Origin: Tragulus kanchil
Taxonomy: Eukaryota > Chordata > Mammalia > Artiodactyla > Tragulidae
Reading direction: 5' to 3'
Length of the DNA: 64,000 nucleotides
Assembly: GCA_022376925.1 (NCBI GenBank)
Contig: JAIOJX010000004.1
Span: forward strand, 177,473,501 to 177,537,500
Shown: piece after piece, positions 22,672-34,879 of the stretch
How the letters are laid out: each line of letters opens with the position of its first letter
Numbering within the stretch: the stretch's first letter is position 1
Program-made: the position numbers and the translations under genes
Notes under the pieces: generated by a model
Told to the model about the DNA's origin: nothing
Databases searched by the model: none
The model's input: the letters and a program-made list of their open reading frames with translations, nothing else

Positions 22672-23475
22672 CTTTAAAAAGTTTATTTTAGTTATTACAG
22701 TAAGAACATTTAAAATGAGACCTACCCTCAACAGATTTTTAAAGTGTACAATACAGTGTTATTTGTACGCACAGTGTTGTATCTGTAGAACTTACTCCTC
22801 TTGTATGCAGAATTGAACTGTTACACTCATGGGTTAGCACCTTCCACTTTGGCCTCCCCCTAGTCTCTGGTAAGCACCATTCTATTCTATAAGGTTGACA
22901 GTCTTGGTATCACATAGGAGTGGAATCATGTGCTGCTTGTGCTTCAGAGACTGGCTGATTTCATTTAGCGTAGTGTCTTCAGGGTTCATCTATGATGTTG
23001 AATATTACAGGTCTTTTTTTTTTTTTAAGGTTGAACAATATTCCCTTGTATATATATATATCACCTTTTAATTTATATTAAAAGCTGGCTGTTTGGTGTC
23101 TTTTGTAGTTGAGTATGAATTTTAGCATTGTTTTTTCTTCTTTCTGTAAAAAAATACCATTGGGACTTTGATAGGGATTGCATTGAATCTGTGATCTCTT
23201 TGGGTAGTATGAATATTTAAACAGTATTAAGTCTTCCAAATCATCAATAGGAGGTATCTTTCCATTTGTTTGTGTCTTTAATTTCTTTTGTCAGTGTTTT
23301 ATAGTCTTTCACTTCCTTAGTTAAATTTGTTCCTTAGTGTTGTGTTCTTTATGATGCTTTTGTAAATGGGGTTCTTTCTTAATTTCCTTTTAAGGTTGTT
23401 TATTAGTTTATTATTCTGCCTCTTGACAAGGTTTTGAGATGAAGAGTCTCTTTTTCTACTCAGCCATCCTGAATG
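22672..23475 (-). mobile_element. L1 fragments, antisense (3' UTR and ORF2 end), copy 1
   Basis: 22672-23030 resembles old L1 3' UTR. 23150-23400 matches antisense ORF2 (GGGACTTTGATAGGGATTGC, TTGAATCTGTGATCTCTTTG, TTTTGTCAGTGTTTTATAGT). Many stops, non-functional. Confidence 0.8.
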
Positions 23476-23784
23476 TGAATGCCTCAAAGAAGGAAAATAA
23501 GTTTTAATGTCACATTTGATTATTATGGAATATTTCCAAGGTTGTTGTTATGAAATAGTATGGACCTATAAAACACAACAGATGACAAGTAATTATATAT
23601 TTTTCACCCCCTTGGGGGTGAAACATGTAGATAAGCAGTTGCTTCTTATGCACTTTTGGTGAACTGCTCTGTGGTCACCATTGTGTGACTTTGGTCTATA
23701 AATTACAATTTTTGCAATATGATATGTGGTTATGAGATTGTAACCCAAGATTTAAAATATTTTCTAATTTTGCCTATTTATTTT

Positions 23785-24588
23785 CTTTAAAAAGTTTATT
23801 TTAGTTATTACAGTAAGAACATTTAAAATGAGACCTACCCTCAACAGATTTTTAAAGTGTACAATACAGTGTTATTTGTACGCACAGTGTTGTATCTGTA
23901 GAACTTACTCCTCTTGTATGCAGAATTGAACTGTTACACTCATGGGTTAGCACCTTCCACTTTGGCCTCCCCCTAGTCTCTGGTAAGCACCATTCTATTC
24001 TATAAGGTTGACAGTCTTGGTATCACATAGGAGTGGAATCATGTGCTGCTTGTGCTTCAGAGACTGGCTGATTTCATTTAGCGTAGTGTCTTCAGGGTTC
24101 ATCTATGATGTTGAATATTACAGGTCTTTTTTTTTTTTTAAGGTTGAACAATATTCCCTTGTATATATATATATCACCTTTTAATTTATATTAAAAGCTG
24201 GCTGTTTGGTGTCTTTTGTAGTTGAGTATGAATTTTAGCATTGTTTTTTCTTCTTTCTGTAAAAAAATACCATTGGGACTTTGATAGGGATTGCATTGAA
24301 TCTGTGATCTCTTTGGGTAGTATGAATATTTAAACAGTATTAAGTCTTCCAAATCATCAATAGGAGGTATCTTTCCATTTGTTTGTGTCTTTAATTTCTT
24401 TTGTCAGTGTTTTATAGTCTTTCACTTCCTTAGTTAAATTTGTTCCTTAGTGTTGTGTTCTTTATGATGCTTTTGTAAATGGGGTTCTTTCTTAATTTCC
24501 TTTTAAGGTTGTTTATTAGTTTATTATTCTGCCTCTTGACAAGGTTTTGAGATGAAGAGTCTCTTTTTCTACTCAGCCATCCTGAATG
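23785..24588 (-). mobile_element. L1 fragments, duplicate of 22672-23475
   Basis: Copy produced by duplication 8. Confidence 0.8.
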
Positions 24589-24840
24589 TGAATGCCTCAA
24601 AGAAGGAAAATAAGTTTTAATGTCACATTTGATTATTATGGAATATTTCCAAGGTTGTTGTTATGAAATAGTATGGACCTATAAAACACAACAGATGACA
24701 AGTAATTATATATTTTTCACCCCCTTGGGGGTGAAACATGTAGATAAGCAGTTGCTTCTTATGCACTTTTGGTGAACTGCTCTGTGGTCACCATTGTGTG
24801 ATCACTTTAAAGAGCCTTTGGGCTCTGCTCTGTTGTGTTT

Positions 24841-24965
24841 AGCTCAGTAGTTGTGCACAGACTTAGTTGGCTTGTGGCATGTGGAATCCTCTTGGGCCAG
24901 GGATTGAACCTGTGTCCCCTGCATTGGCAGGTGGGTTCCTATCAACTGCCCCACCAGGGAAGTCC
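24841..24965 (-). mobile_element. short tRNA-Glu SINE, 3'-truncated
   Basis: GTGGCATGTGGAATCCTC, GGGCCAGGGATTGAACC, ends CCACCAGGGAAGTCCC. Duplicated at 25938-26062. Confidence 0.85.
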
Positions 24966-24987
24966 CCCATTGCCTTTCTCATGTATT

Positions 24988-25169
24988 GGGCCTCCCTGGT
25001 GCCTCAGATGGTAAAGAATCCGCCTCCAGTGTGGGAGACCTGGGTTCAATCCCTAGGTTGGGAAGATCCTCTGAAGAGGGATAGGCTACCCGCTCCAGTA
25101 ATCTTGCTTGCAGAATTCCATGGTTTGTCCATGGGGTCACAAAGAGTCGGACACAACTGAGCAAATTTA
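24988..25169 (+). mobile_element. Bov-tA SINE
   Basis: GGGCCTCCCTGGTGCCTCAG head, GTTCAATCCC, CCCGCTCCAGTAATCTTGC, AGTCGGACACAACTGAGC. Duplicated at 26085-26266. Confidence 0.92.
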
Positions 25170-25770
25170 CTGTGTTCCTTGAATCGCAAGGCTAATTTTT
25201 TGCACCATTCTCTTTGTATTATGCTTTGTGCCTGGAGTGCATGTAATTCAGCCAGAGGTAAAGCTGGAGAATTCGTTCCTTTGAGAGTTGGAAACCCTCC
25301 ACGTTCATCCTGAGGCAGCTTTGCAGGAGAATTTGGCTCCAGGAAAGCTAAGGATGCCAGAGTTAGGACAGCCCTGTTTGTGAGCGGGGCCCTGGTGTCA
25401 CACAGGAAGCTCAGGTTTCCTTATTACACCTTTTGTTTTCCATTAAACATTGCAGCTTTTTCTGAGATACTAGTGAGCTGTCCTGTGACTGTATTTGTTT
25501 TCAAGTTTTTGGGAAGATTGGTGGACAGCCATTAAGGTCCTGTGCAACTAGATAAAACAAAATTCTGGTGTCTTAAGCAGTAGAGTTGTTTGGTGGCACT
25601 TTGACTCCTTGGGCTCTTTCACAGCCCTATTAAAGGCTTTTTACCTCATTTGGTAAAAGAGATAGAACATGTTCCCTAAAATCTATGAGCTGCTTCAGTC
25701 GAGTGAGGCACTTAACACTGCAGGGCCTGATGAAAGGCACTATGTCCAGCTCATCCCTAAGTACTTGTGG
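25170..25770. other. unique intron
   Basis: No gene recognised; a short frame at 25669-25872 lacks any motif and crosses the duplication junction. Repeated at 26267-26866. Confidence 0.5.
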
Positions 25771-25937
25771 ATTACCCATAAAACACAACAGATGACAAGT
25801 AATTATATATTTTTCACCCCCTTGGGGGTGAAACATGTAGATAAGCAGTTGCTTCTTATGCACTTTTGGTGAACTGCTCTGTGGTCACCATTGTGTGATC
25901 ACTTTAAAGAGCCTTTGGGCTCTGCTCTGTTGTGTTT

Positions 25938-26062
25938 AGCTCAGTAGTTGTGCACAGACTTAGTTGGCTTGTGGCATGTGGAATCCTCTTGGGCCAGGGA
26001 TTGAACCTGTGTCCCCTGCATTGGCAGGTGGGTTCCTATCAACTGCCCCACCAGGGAAGTCC
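25938..26062 (-). mobile_element. short SINE, duplicate of 24841-24965
   Basis: Copy produced by duplication 9. Confidence 0.85.
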
Positions 26063-26084
26063 CCCATTGCCTTTCTCATGTATT

Positions 26085-26266
26085 GGGCCTCCCTGGTGCC
26101 TCAGATGGTAAAGAATCCGCCTCCAGTGTGGGAGACCTGGGTTCAATCCCTAGGTTGGGAAGATCCTCTGAAGAGGGATAGGCTACCCGCTCCAGTAATC
26201 TTGCTTGCAGAATTCCATGGTTTGTCCATGGGGTCACAAAGAGTCGGACACAACTGAGCAAATTTA
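26085..26266 (+). mobile_element. Bov-tA SINE, duplicate of 24988-25169
   Basis: Copy produced by duplication 9. Confidence 0.92.
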
Positions 26267-26867
26267 CTGTGTTCCTTGAATCGCAAGGCTAATTTTTTGC
26301 ACCATTCTCTTTGTATTATGCTTTGTGCCTGGAGTGCATGTAATTCAGCCAGAGGTAAAGCTGGAGAATTCGTTCCTTTGAGAGTTGGAAACCCTCCACG
26401 TTCATCCTGAGGCAGCTTTGCAGGAGAATTTGGCTCCAGGAAAGCTAAGGATGCCAGAGTTAGGACAGCCCTGTTTGTGAGCGGGGCCCTGGTGTCACAC
26501 AGGAAGCTCAGGTTTCCTTATTACACCTTTTGTTTTCCATTAAACATTGCAGCTTTTTCTGAGATACTAGTGAGCTGTCCTGTGACTGTATTTGTTTTCA
26601 AGTTTTTGGGAAGATTGGTGGACAGCCATTAAGGTCCTGTGCAACTAGATAAAACAAAATTCTGGTGTCTTAAGCAGTAGAGTTGTTTGGTGGCACTTTG
26701 ACTCCTTGGGCTCTTTCACAGCCCTATTAAAGGCTTTTTACCTCATTTGGTAAAAGAGATAGAACATGTTCCCTAAAATCTATGAGCTGCTTCAGTCGAG
26801 TGAGGCACTTAACACTGCAGGGCCTGATGAAAGGCACTATGTCCAGCTCATCCCTAAGTACTTGTGG

Positions 26868-27055
26868 CCAGATTACCATCAGCCTGCCGTGCGGGAGACA
26901 GAGGTTTGACCCACAGGTTGGGAAGATCCCCTGGAGAAAGGAGTGGTCTCCCACTCTAGTATTCTGGCCTGGAGAATTCCATGGAAAGAGGAGCCTGATG
27001 GGCTTCAGTCCATGGGGTCGCAAAGAGTCAGACACGACTGAGTGACTAACATTTT
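26868..27055 (+). mobile_element. Bov-tA SINE, 5'-truncated head
   Basis: GCCTGCCGTGCGGGAGACAG, CACTCTAGTATTCTGGCCTGG, AGTCAGACACGACTGAGTGAC. Confidence 0.88.
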
Positions 27056-27061
27056 AACTTT

Positions 27062-28384
27062 CATCTATTTATTTTGTGAAATGAACACCTCAGTAAGTCT
27101 GGTTAATATCTGTCACCATACATAATTAATTTTTTCTGACTTTTAAGATTTATACTCTTAGTACCTTTCAAATATGCACCACAGTACTACTACTAACTAG
27201 TTACCAGACCGTATATTATATTCTGTGACTTATTTCTCATAACTGGAAGTGTATACTTTCTTGTCTCCCTTTACTCATTTTGCCCACCCTTTCACCCTGC
27301 TTCTGGCACTCACCAGTCTGTTCTCTGTATCTGTGTGCTGTTTTTTTTTTTTTTTTTTTTTAAGATTACACGTATAAATGAGATCATATGCTATATGTCT
27401 TTCTCTGTCTGATTTGTTTCACTTAGCACAATGCCCTCAGGGTTCATCCATGTTGTCACATATGGCAACATTTCATTCTTTTTTTTATGACTGAGTAATA
27501 CTCAATCGTTTAATTTTTACCACATTTTCTTTATCAGTCCATTGATGGGCACTTAGGTGTTTCCATGTCTTGGCTGTTTAATCATGCTGTGGTGAACAGG
27601 AGGAGGCATGTATCTTTTCAAGTTAGTGCTTTTGTTTTCTTGGGATAAATACCCAGAAGTGGAATTGCTCAGTCATATATTAGTTCTGTTTTTAATTTTT
27701 AGGGGACCCTCCATACTGTTTTCCACAGTGGCTGTGCCAGTGTACATTCCCACCAGCAGAGCACAAGGGTTCCCTTTTCTCCACATCTTCACCAGTACTT
27801 GTTGTTTCTTAATTTTTTGGTGACAGCTGTCCTAATAGGTGTGAAGTGATATGTCATTGTGGTTTTGAGTTGCTTTTCCCTGATAACTAGTGATGTTGAG
27901 CATCTTCTCATGTACCTGTTCGCCATTTGTATGTCTTTGGAATAATGTCTGTTTCAATAATGCCCCCTCTTCTTAATCTATGTTCTTTGAACTGTTGAGT
28001 TGAATGAGTTCTTCATATATTTTGAATATTAACTCCTTATCAGGTACATGATTTGGAATCATTTCCTCCCATTAGGTAGGTTGCCTTTTTAATTTGCTGG
28101 TGGTTTCTTTTGGGATGCTTTTCAGATTTGGTGTAGTTCCATGGATTGATTTTTGCCCTTGCTATCTTTTCTTTTGGTGAAAAAATGTAATTGCCAAGGC
28201 CAGTGTCAAGAAGCTTACCACCTGTGTTTTCTTCTAGGAGTTTTACGGTTTCAACTCTTATTTTCAAGTCTTTAATCCATTTTGAATTGATTTTTTGTAT
28301 ATGGTCTACGTGGCCCAGTTCTGTTATTTTGGACTTGCTGTCCAGTTTTCCTAGCATTTATTTTAAGAGACTGTCCTTTCCCCA
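27062..28384 (-). mobile_element. L1 3' end, antisense, about 1.3 kb
   Basis: Continuous match in style to antisense L1: CACTTAGCACAATGCCCTCA, GACTGAGTAATACTCAATCG, GTTCTTCATATATTTTGAATATTAACTCC (split), ending CAGTTTTCCTAGCATTTATT. The ORF2 3' part is broken by stops. Confidence 0.85.
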
Positions 28385-29189
28385 TGGCACATTCTTGGGC
28401 CCTCGAGGGCGGTGTGCTTGGAGCTGGGGTCTGTGGATACGGGAGAGCAGCACTGTTGAGAAGAGCATGAACTCTGAGAAATTTCTCAAGACAGTATCTT
28501 AAAGAGATCAGATTTAGATTCAGTAGGGATGGTTTTCTCTATCTCTGCTCTTTCCTTTTCTGCCTAGCTTTCGAAGGCATGCCAGTACTCCGGAGATGTT
28601 TGGAAGTGTTTACATACATATGCTATGTTTGGGGTCAAGATGGTGTTTTGTTTATTTTGTTGCATTTGGTCATTATCAACTTAAATGGTTAATGTCTACT
28701 CTATACACAGCATTCTTTAAAGATAATCTCTCTCCCACTCCAGAATGAGGTCCTTCAAGTTAGAAACACACTCATGTTAGGAATGTTTGGGCTTCTCAGC
28801 TGTCATCTTCTGTTTCATTAATTATCTTAATGGTGACAGAAAACAAACTACTTTAGTTAAATGTTATATTGGAGTTTTTTTCCTAGTAGACAATTTTGTG
28901 TTTTTAAAGATATACTTAACTCATTGAAGGTAGAAATCTGGTGGTGTGCAAAGAAAATTTGTATAAGCTCCACAAACTCCATTTTGAGGAAAAGTAGAAG
29001 TTTAAGCCAAAACCTGACTTGGAAGCATAGTTTCTCTAGGGGATTCTGGATTTCTGTCATGATTTAGGATCTCTTGGATTGTTCCATTGAAAGGTGGGAA
29101 GAGTAAGGTTTATGGTAGAAGTGGAAAACTTGTATGCCATAAAAGGTTTACCAGCATTCACACAGAAGTAACTGAGATCAATAATGCTT
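28385..29189. other. unique intron
   Basis: No gene or repeat recognised; mildly GC-rich at 28395-28450. Confidence 0.5.
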
Positions 29190-29205
29190 TAAAATAGCAT
29201 TTGCT

Positions 29206-29516
29206 GGGCTTCCCTGGTGGTCCAGTGGGTAAGGATACCGCCTTGCAGTGCAAAGGGCGCCGGTTTGATCCCTGGCCTGGGAAGATCCCACGTGCCGTGA
29301 AGCGGCTGGACCGATGTGTCCAATTACCGAGCCGGAGTTCTGGCGCGCATGCGCCCCAGAGCTGGTGCTCTGCGACAACAGAGGCCACTGTGATGGGAGG
29401 CCCACACAGGTCAAAGAACAAAGATGGATGAAAATAGAGAAATGAAAGACCAATAGAAGTGGCCCACCTGCCCTACTCCCTTCCCACCCCACTCCCCCCA
29501 AAATAAAAAAATAATA
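29206..29516 (+). mobile_element. young SINE P2, clean insertion
   Basis: GGGCTTCCCTGGTGGTCCAG head to a C-rich then A-rich tail. Perfect 16-base target duplication AAAATAGCATTTGCTG before and after (29190, 29517). The sense copy shows the tail motif AGAACAAAGATGGATGAAAA. Confidence 0.95.
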
Positions 29517-29554
29517 AAATAGCATTTGCTGAGTTCTTACTCTGTCAGCATTGT

Positions 29555-29715
29555 TCTGGGTACTTCTCATGTATTATCTTACTTAGTCTTGGGGTAACTC
29601 TGTGCACCTTATTATTATCTCCGTAAGGATTACTGCTTAGACTAAGGTCACACAGCCCAGTAAGTGGCAGTGCAGGCATGTAAAGTCAGACTCTGTGACT
29701 AAAATACTCATGTTC
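29555..29715 (-). mobile_element. MIR fragment
   Basis: GGTCACACAGCCCAGTAAGTGG and GTCAGACTCTGTGAC mark the antisense MIR. Confidence 0.75.
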
Positions 29716-29798
29716 TTCATCATCATATTGGCTTAATTAAGTCACTATAGATAATTTGTATCAACTGAATTTCAAGTAGTTGAGCTAAAGAGTTTTGT

Positions 29799-30112
29799 TG
29801 TTATTGTTCAGTCACTAAGTCATAACCGACTCTTTGTGACCCTGAGGACTGGAGCACATCAGACTCCCCTGTCCTTCACTGTTTCTTTGAGTTTGCTTAA
29901 GTTTATATCCATGAAGTTGGTGATGCTGTTTAACCATCTTATCCTCTGCTGTCCTCTTCTCCTTTTGCCTTCTATATTTTACCCCCAGCACAGGGTCTTT
30001 TCCAGTGAGTTGGCTCTTCACACCAGGTGACCATAGTATTGGCATTTTAGCATCAGTCCTTCCGGTGAATATTCAGGATTGATTTCCTTTAGGATTGACT
30101 GGTTTGATCTTG
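29799..30112 (-). mobile_element. BovB (RTE) LINE 3' fragment
   Basis: Antisense: TTGTTCAGTCACTAAGTC, CAGCACAGGGTCTTTTCC, CATCAGTCCTTCCGGTGAAT. About 310 bp; the reverse frame is interrupted. Confidence 0.88.
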
Positions 30113-30244
30113 CATATGCAGGCCATAAACATGTTTTTGAATCAGAGGTGTGGAACTGTGTCTAGCACTTAACAAATCATTTTACTTCTTATTACTACTA
30201 ATCTGGGAAGCAAATTCTTAAAAAAATATTGGACTGTTTCTAAC

Positions 30245-30507
30245 ATTTATTTTTATTAATTATTTGTCTATTTATTCATTTTTCATCCATCTTTATTCTT
30301 TAGCACGTGTGGGCCTCCCATTGCAGTGACCTCTCTTGTTGCAAAGCACTGGCTCTGGGCACATGCGCTCCAGAGCGCTGGCTCATAATTGGACACACTG
30401 GTCCAGCTGCTCCGCGGCACATGGAATCTTCCTGGGCCAGGGATCGAACGAGTGCCCCTTGCACTGCAAGGAGGACTCTTTACCCACCAAACCATCAGGG
30501 AAGCCCA
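30245..30507 (-). mobile_element. young SINE P1
   Basis: Antisense, CATAATTGGACACACTGGTC body, end ACCATCAGGGAAGCCC. Imperfect target duplication TGGACTGTTTCTAA / TGGACTATTTTTAA. Confidence 0.9.
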
Positions 30508-31145
30508 TGGACTATTTTTAAATAATACTATTTTTCACTTTAAAATTTACCCTAAAGTGAATATATTTTTGTGAAAAATATCTGAACACATCTCAGTGTT
30601 TTGAATCTGAATCTAGAACTTTGACTTATGTGGGTCTGTATGAGGTAGTTAATTAAACCATTCCACTAATACTTCACTGAGCCATTGAGCATCTTCTGCC
30701 CAAAGCCCTGTACTAGCTGGGTGGGAAATGTACGCTTGTATTCCAGTTGGTCTTTAGGTCTTCGTCTCATTAATCCTTGTAGTAACCTTGTTAGGTAGGT
30801 ATCCTCTTAGGTAGGTAGTACCATCGTTTTATAGTACAGGAGACTGAGACATAGGGAATTTAGGCTCTTAGAACCTAAATGGCAGCTCTGAAACTGGAAA
30901 TTTAAGTCTGCCTGGCAGAATGATCCGTGCTCCTTTTTGACTCACCGTGCTGTCTTGTGTGTGAATATGCTTCTAAGAGCTTCTTAGCTAGTTCAGAAGT
31001 TTGCAAAGTGGAACCTGCAAATGGACTTCTGCGGACTCCTGATTTACTTTCAGAACTGTCTTTGTAATAATGTGAAGATGCTACCTCTCATTTCACTGTG
31101 TTGATATTTACATTGATGAAGCAGAAGCCATGGTGGGTAAGACTG
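30508..31145. other. intron with a MIR-like stretch
   Basis: 30750-30940 (TTGTAGTAACCTTGTTAGGTAG, AGGAGACTGAGACATAGGG) resembles antisense MIR; the rest is unassigned. Confidence 0.55.
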
Positions 31146-31347
31146 CTGGTGCCTTAGCGTGAATTGAGGGTGTGGCACCAGCTGTACTCAGAGTTGTGAG
31201 TTTTTTTAGCCGCTCTGCACTAACAGTGAAAGAAAAAAGTAGTTTCACTTACAAATATCTTTGATAACAGCAGTATGATTTTTTGCTAATTTTGGACTCT
31301 GTAGTATAGTGTATATACATTATTTTTTTTTAAAGTGAGATACAGGA

Positions 31348-31650
31348 CTTCCCTGGTGGTCCAGTGGTTAGAGAGTTCATCTTGCAGTGCAAGGGGCACG
31401 GGTTTGATCCCTCGCCGGGGAAGATCCCACGTGCCGCAGAGCGACTGGACCGGTGTGTTCAGTTGTGAGTCAGTGCTCTGGAGTACATGCGCCCAGAGCC
31501 GGTGCTCTGCAATGAGAGAGGGCACTGCCATGGGAGACCCACACAGGCCAGAGAATAAAGGTCAGTGAAAATAAGTAAATAAAAAAACCAGTAAAAGAGG
31601 CCAAAATTAAAAAAAAAAAACAAAAAACGATAGCTTTGCTGTAAAAAAAA
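31348..31650 (+). mobile_element. young SINE P1
   Basis: GGACTTCCCTGGTGGTCCAG head, A-rich tail broken by CGATAGCTTTGCTGT. Flanked by GTGAGATA at 31336 and 31652. Confidence 0.9.
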
Positions 31651-32248
31651 AAGTGAGATATGAGTGACACATAAAACTCACCTTTTGTAAGTGCACAATT
31701 CCTTGTTTTTTCGTATTTTAACAAGGCTGTATAATTATTACCACTGTCCAATTTCAGAAGATCTTCATTACCCCTAGAGAAAGCCAGTACCTGTTGGCAG
31801 TGGCTCCCCATTCTTCCCTGACACCCAGCAGCAAGCAACTGCTAATCTGCTTTCTTTCTGTATGGATTTTCCTATGCCATTTTCATTCCATTTATATGGA
31901 ATGTATGTTGTCTTTTATACCTGGCTTCTTTCACTTAACAGTGTTTTCAAGATTCATTTGTGGAGTACCTATTGCTCGATCTTTTTCTTTTCTAAACTTT
32001 TAATGAGATAAAACTCAAATACTACAGTTCACCCGTTTAAAGTGTAAGTTCAGTGTTCTTTGGTATATTCACAGATCTGTGCAGTCATCACCATAGTTGA
32101 TTTCAGAACCTTTTTATTTACAACCTCTTACCTTTTAGATCTTTGATGAATTTTGAGTTAACGTCTATGTATGGTGTGAAGTAGGAGTCCAGCTTCATTC
32201 TCATGTGACTATACAGTTATCCCAGCACCATTTGATGAAAGGAGTGTT
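31651..32248 (-). mobile_element. L1 3' region, antisense, copy 1
   Basis: GTGCACAATTCCTTG, GGAATGTATGTTGTCTTTTA, AGTCATCACCATAGTTGATT, CCCAGCACCATTTGATGAA: antisense old L1. Confidence 0.75.
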
Positions 32249-32482
32249 TTCCTTAACCATAGCAGTGTTAAAGACGGGGGCTGGTGCCTTAGCGTGAATT
32301 GAGGGTGTGGCACCAGCTGTACTCAGAGTTGTGAGTTTTTTTAGCCGCTCTGCACTAACAGTGAAAGAAAAAAGTAGTTTCACTTACAAATATCTTTGAT
32401 AACAGCAGTATGATTTTTTGCTAATTTTGGACTCTGTAGTATAGTGTATATACATTATTTTTTTTTAAAGTGAGATACAGGA

Positions 32483-32785
32483 CTTCCCTGGTGGTCCAGT
32501 GGTTAGAGAGTTCATCTTGCAGTGCAAGGGGCACGGGTTTGATCCCTCGCCGGGGAAGATCCCACGTGCCGCAGAGCGACTGGACCGGTGTGTTCAGTTG
32601 TGAGTCAGTGCTCTGGAGTACATGCGCCCAGAGCCGGTGCTCTGCAATGAGAGAGGGCACTGCCATGGGAGACCCACACAGGCCAGAGAATAAAGGTCAG
32701 TGAAAATAAGTAAATAAAAAAACCAGTAAAAGAGGCCAAAATTAAAAAAAAAAAACAAAAAACGATAGCTTTGCTGTAAAAAAAA
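32483..32785 (+). mobile_element. young SINE P1, duplicate of 31348-31650
   Basis: Copy produced by duplication 10. Confidence 0.9.
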
Positions 32786-33450
32786 AAGTGAGATATGAGT
32801 GACACATAAAACTCACCTTTTGTAAGTGCACAATTCCTTGTTTTTTCGTATTTTAACAAGGCTGTATAATTATTACCACTGTCCAATTTCAGAAGATCTT
32901 CATTACCCCTAGAGAAAGCCAGTACCTGTTGGCAGTGGCTCCCCATTCTTCCCTGACACCCAGCAGCAAGCAACTGCTAATCTGCTTTCTTTCTGTATGG
33001 ATTTTCCTATGCCATTTTCATTCCATTTATATGGAATGTATGTTGTCTTTTATACCTGGCTTCTTTCACTTAACAGTGTTTTCAAGATTCATTTGTGGAG
33101 TACCTATTGCTCGATCTTTTTCTTTTCTAAACTTTTAATGAGATAAAACTCAAATACTACAGTTCACCCGTTTAAAGTGTAAGTTCAGTGTTCTTTGGTA
33201 TATTCACAGATCTGTGCAGTCATCACCATAGTTGATTTCAGAACCTTTTTATTTACAACCTCTTACCTTTTAGATCTTTGATGAATTTTGAGTTAACGTC
33301 TATGTATGGTGTGAAGTAGGAGTCCAGCTTCATTCTCATGTGACTATACAGTTATCCCAGCACCATTTGATGAAAGGAGTGTTCTTTTCCTCATTGAACT
33401 GACATGGCATTAATTGTTCATCAGTCTGATCTAATTATATTTGAGACTGG
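32786..33450 (-). mobile_element. L1 3' region, antisense, copy 2
   Basis: Duplicate of 31651-32248 that continues normally beyond GGAGTGTTCTTTTCC, so this copy holds the natural right flank. Confidence 0.75.
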
Positions 33451-34555
33451 GGTGACTTTTTAGGCCCAGTCTTTGTGGTTTGTCTTGGCTCAAAAGAGGC
33501 TCTTCTTAGCTGTTTCTTTCCATGGTTCTCACTAGTGAGTTACCTGGCCTGTGGTTTAGTTTGTTGCTCCTGATTAAGAGGAACTATTTTTCAAGAACCT
33601 CTTTAGGCTTGAATTTCCCACAGTCTGTTTCGGATAAAGCCAGTTTCTTTGGGGAGAGCTTTGGAGCTTTCTTGTCTTATGGCCTACTTCTCCCTCTGGA
33701 CTGAATCTCCGAGTCATTACTCTGAATGTTGGCCAGGATTGTATTGAGTTAGGGTATTTTCCTTATGGAAAACCCCAAACGAACTTCTTAGTCAACCCTC
33801 TAGCTTTTTGTCTAATTGGCTTGCCTGTCCTGACATGGAACCATTGCCTTATGAGCTGGGGAGAATGCAGTTCAGGCCGCAGGATTCTTGGACTGCTGCA
33901 TCTTGGAGAGAGCTGCTGTCCTATGGATAGAGGCTGGATGGAGGAAGAGAGCCCGTTATCTTCCTGGTCCCACGCACCAGGAATCTAGCCTCTGCAGGTT
34001 AGAGTTGTAGAAGATGAAAAATCCTGTGGCCTGCTCCTTCTGGTGAGTGGCTGGGGCTAAGGAGAGGAGTAGTGGCTTCTTAGCCACACACCCCTGCAGT
34101 GATACTCCGTCGCACTGACGGTGATGTAGTGGATCCCAGCCCAGATGCCACAGATGTTCACGGTTAGCAAGTCGTAGATTCTCTTGAATAACTACTTCTT
34201 TATTTGCTGTTTGCCTCCAGGACCATTTCCAGGGACTTAATTATTTTTTTTTTAGTAGTTTTCACCGGCTTTGCTTATTTTTCATGGGAGTTTGCCCTTG
34301 GGGCCCCTTATGCTAAGATTCCAGAAGTGGCCATGTGAATTTACATTTTGGTTGGGATTAATATCAACTTAATTTCATTAGTATAATTTTGCTTCTATAT
34401 AGCTCTGCTCTCCCCTCCCGTTTGCTGTGTAATGTCACGAATTACAACCTAAAGTTATAATTCTTGATGTACTTGTCTTTTCAGAGACAGGAGAAAAAAA
34501 GAGAAACAAAATGCATTTATATTGTCTTTAATGTTTACCTATATAACTGTCTTTA
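33451..34555. other. unique intron
   Basis: No gene recognised; contains a possible mariner end (listed separately). Confidence 0.5.
33743..33803. mobile_element. possible mariner terminal fragment
   Basis: ATGGAAAACCCCAAACGAAC then TTCTTAGTCAACCC resembles the inverted terminal repeat of ruminant mariner-like elements. Only one end is recognisable. Confidence 0.4.
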
Positions 34556-34565
34556 TATAGATGTT

Positions 34566-34849
34566 CTTTTTTTTTTGGTGGTTGGAGGGGTGGGTTGGGG
34601 ACGGAGGAGGGCTGGCGGGCCACTTCTATTGGTCTTTTTCATTTGTCTATTTTCACTCATCTTTGTTCTTTGGCCCGTGTGGGCCTCCCATCGCAGTGGC
34701 CTCTGTTGTTGCAGAGCACTGGCTCTGGGCGCATGCGCCCCAGAGCTCCGGCTCCGTAATTGGACACATCAGTCCAGCTGCTCCATCGAACCGGCGCCCG
34801 TTGCACTGCAAGGCGGTGTCCTTACCCACTGGATCACCAGGGAAGCCCC
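34566..34849 (-). mobile_element. young SINE P2 with internal deletion
   Basis: Antisense; lacks about 30 bases between GCTGCTCC and ATCGAACCGG. Target duplication TATAGATGTTCT at 34556 and 34851. Confidence 0.93.
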
Positions 34850-34879
34850 TATAGATGTTCTATATTTCTTCGTGTGGAG

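Larger units (their letters stand above)
22557..24801. repeat. tandem duplication 8, period about 1113
   Basis: Copies 22557-23688 and 23689-24801. Copy 2 lacks about 19 bases within its first 30, next to the junction; the rest is identical. Includes antisense L1. Confidence 0.93.
24681..26874. repeat. tandem duplication 9, period 1097
   Basis: Copies 24681-25777 and 25778-26874. It chains onto duplication 8, giving three copies of the ATAAAACACAACAGATG segment (23568, 24681, 25778). The end of copy 1 lacks three bases relative to copy 2. Confidence 0.94.
31146..33383. repeat. tandem duplication 10, period 1135
   Basis: Copies 31146-32280 and 32281-33383. The last 32 bases of copy 1 (32249-32280) do not match copy 2 and act as junction filler. 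Confidence 0.93.

Noticed and set aside
28040..28502. 105-codon frames on both strands
   Set aside because: They fall in the antisense L1 ORF2 region and its flank.
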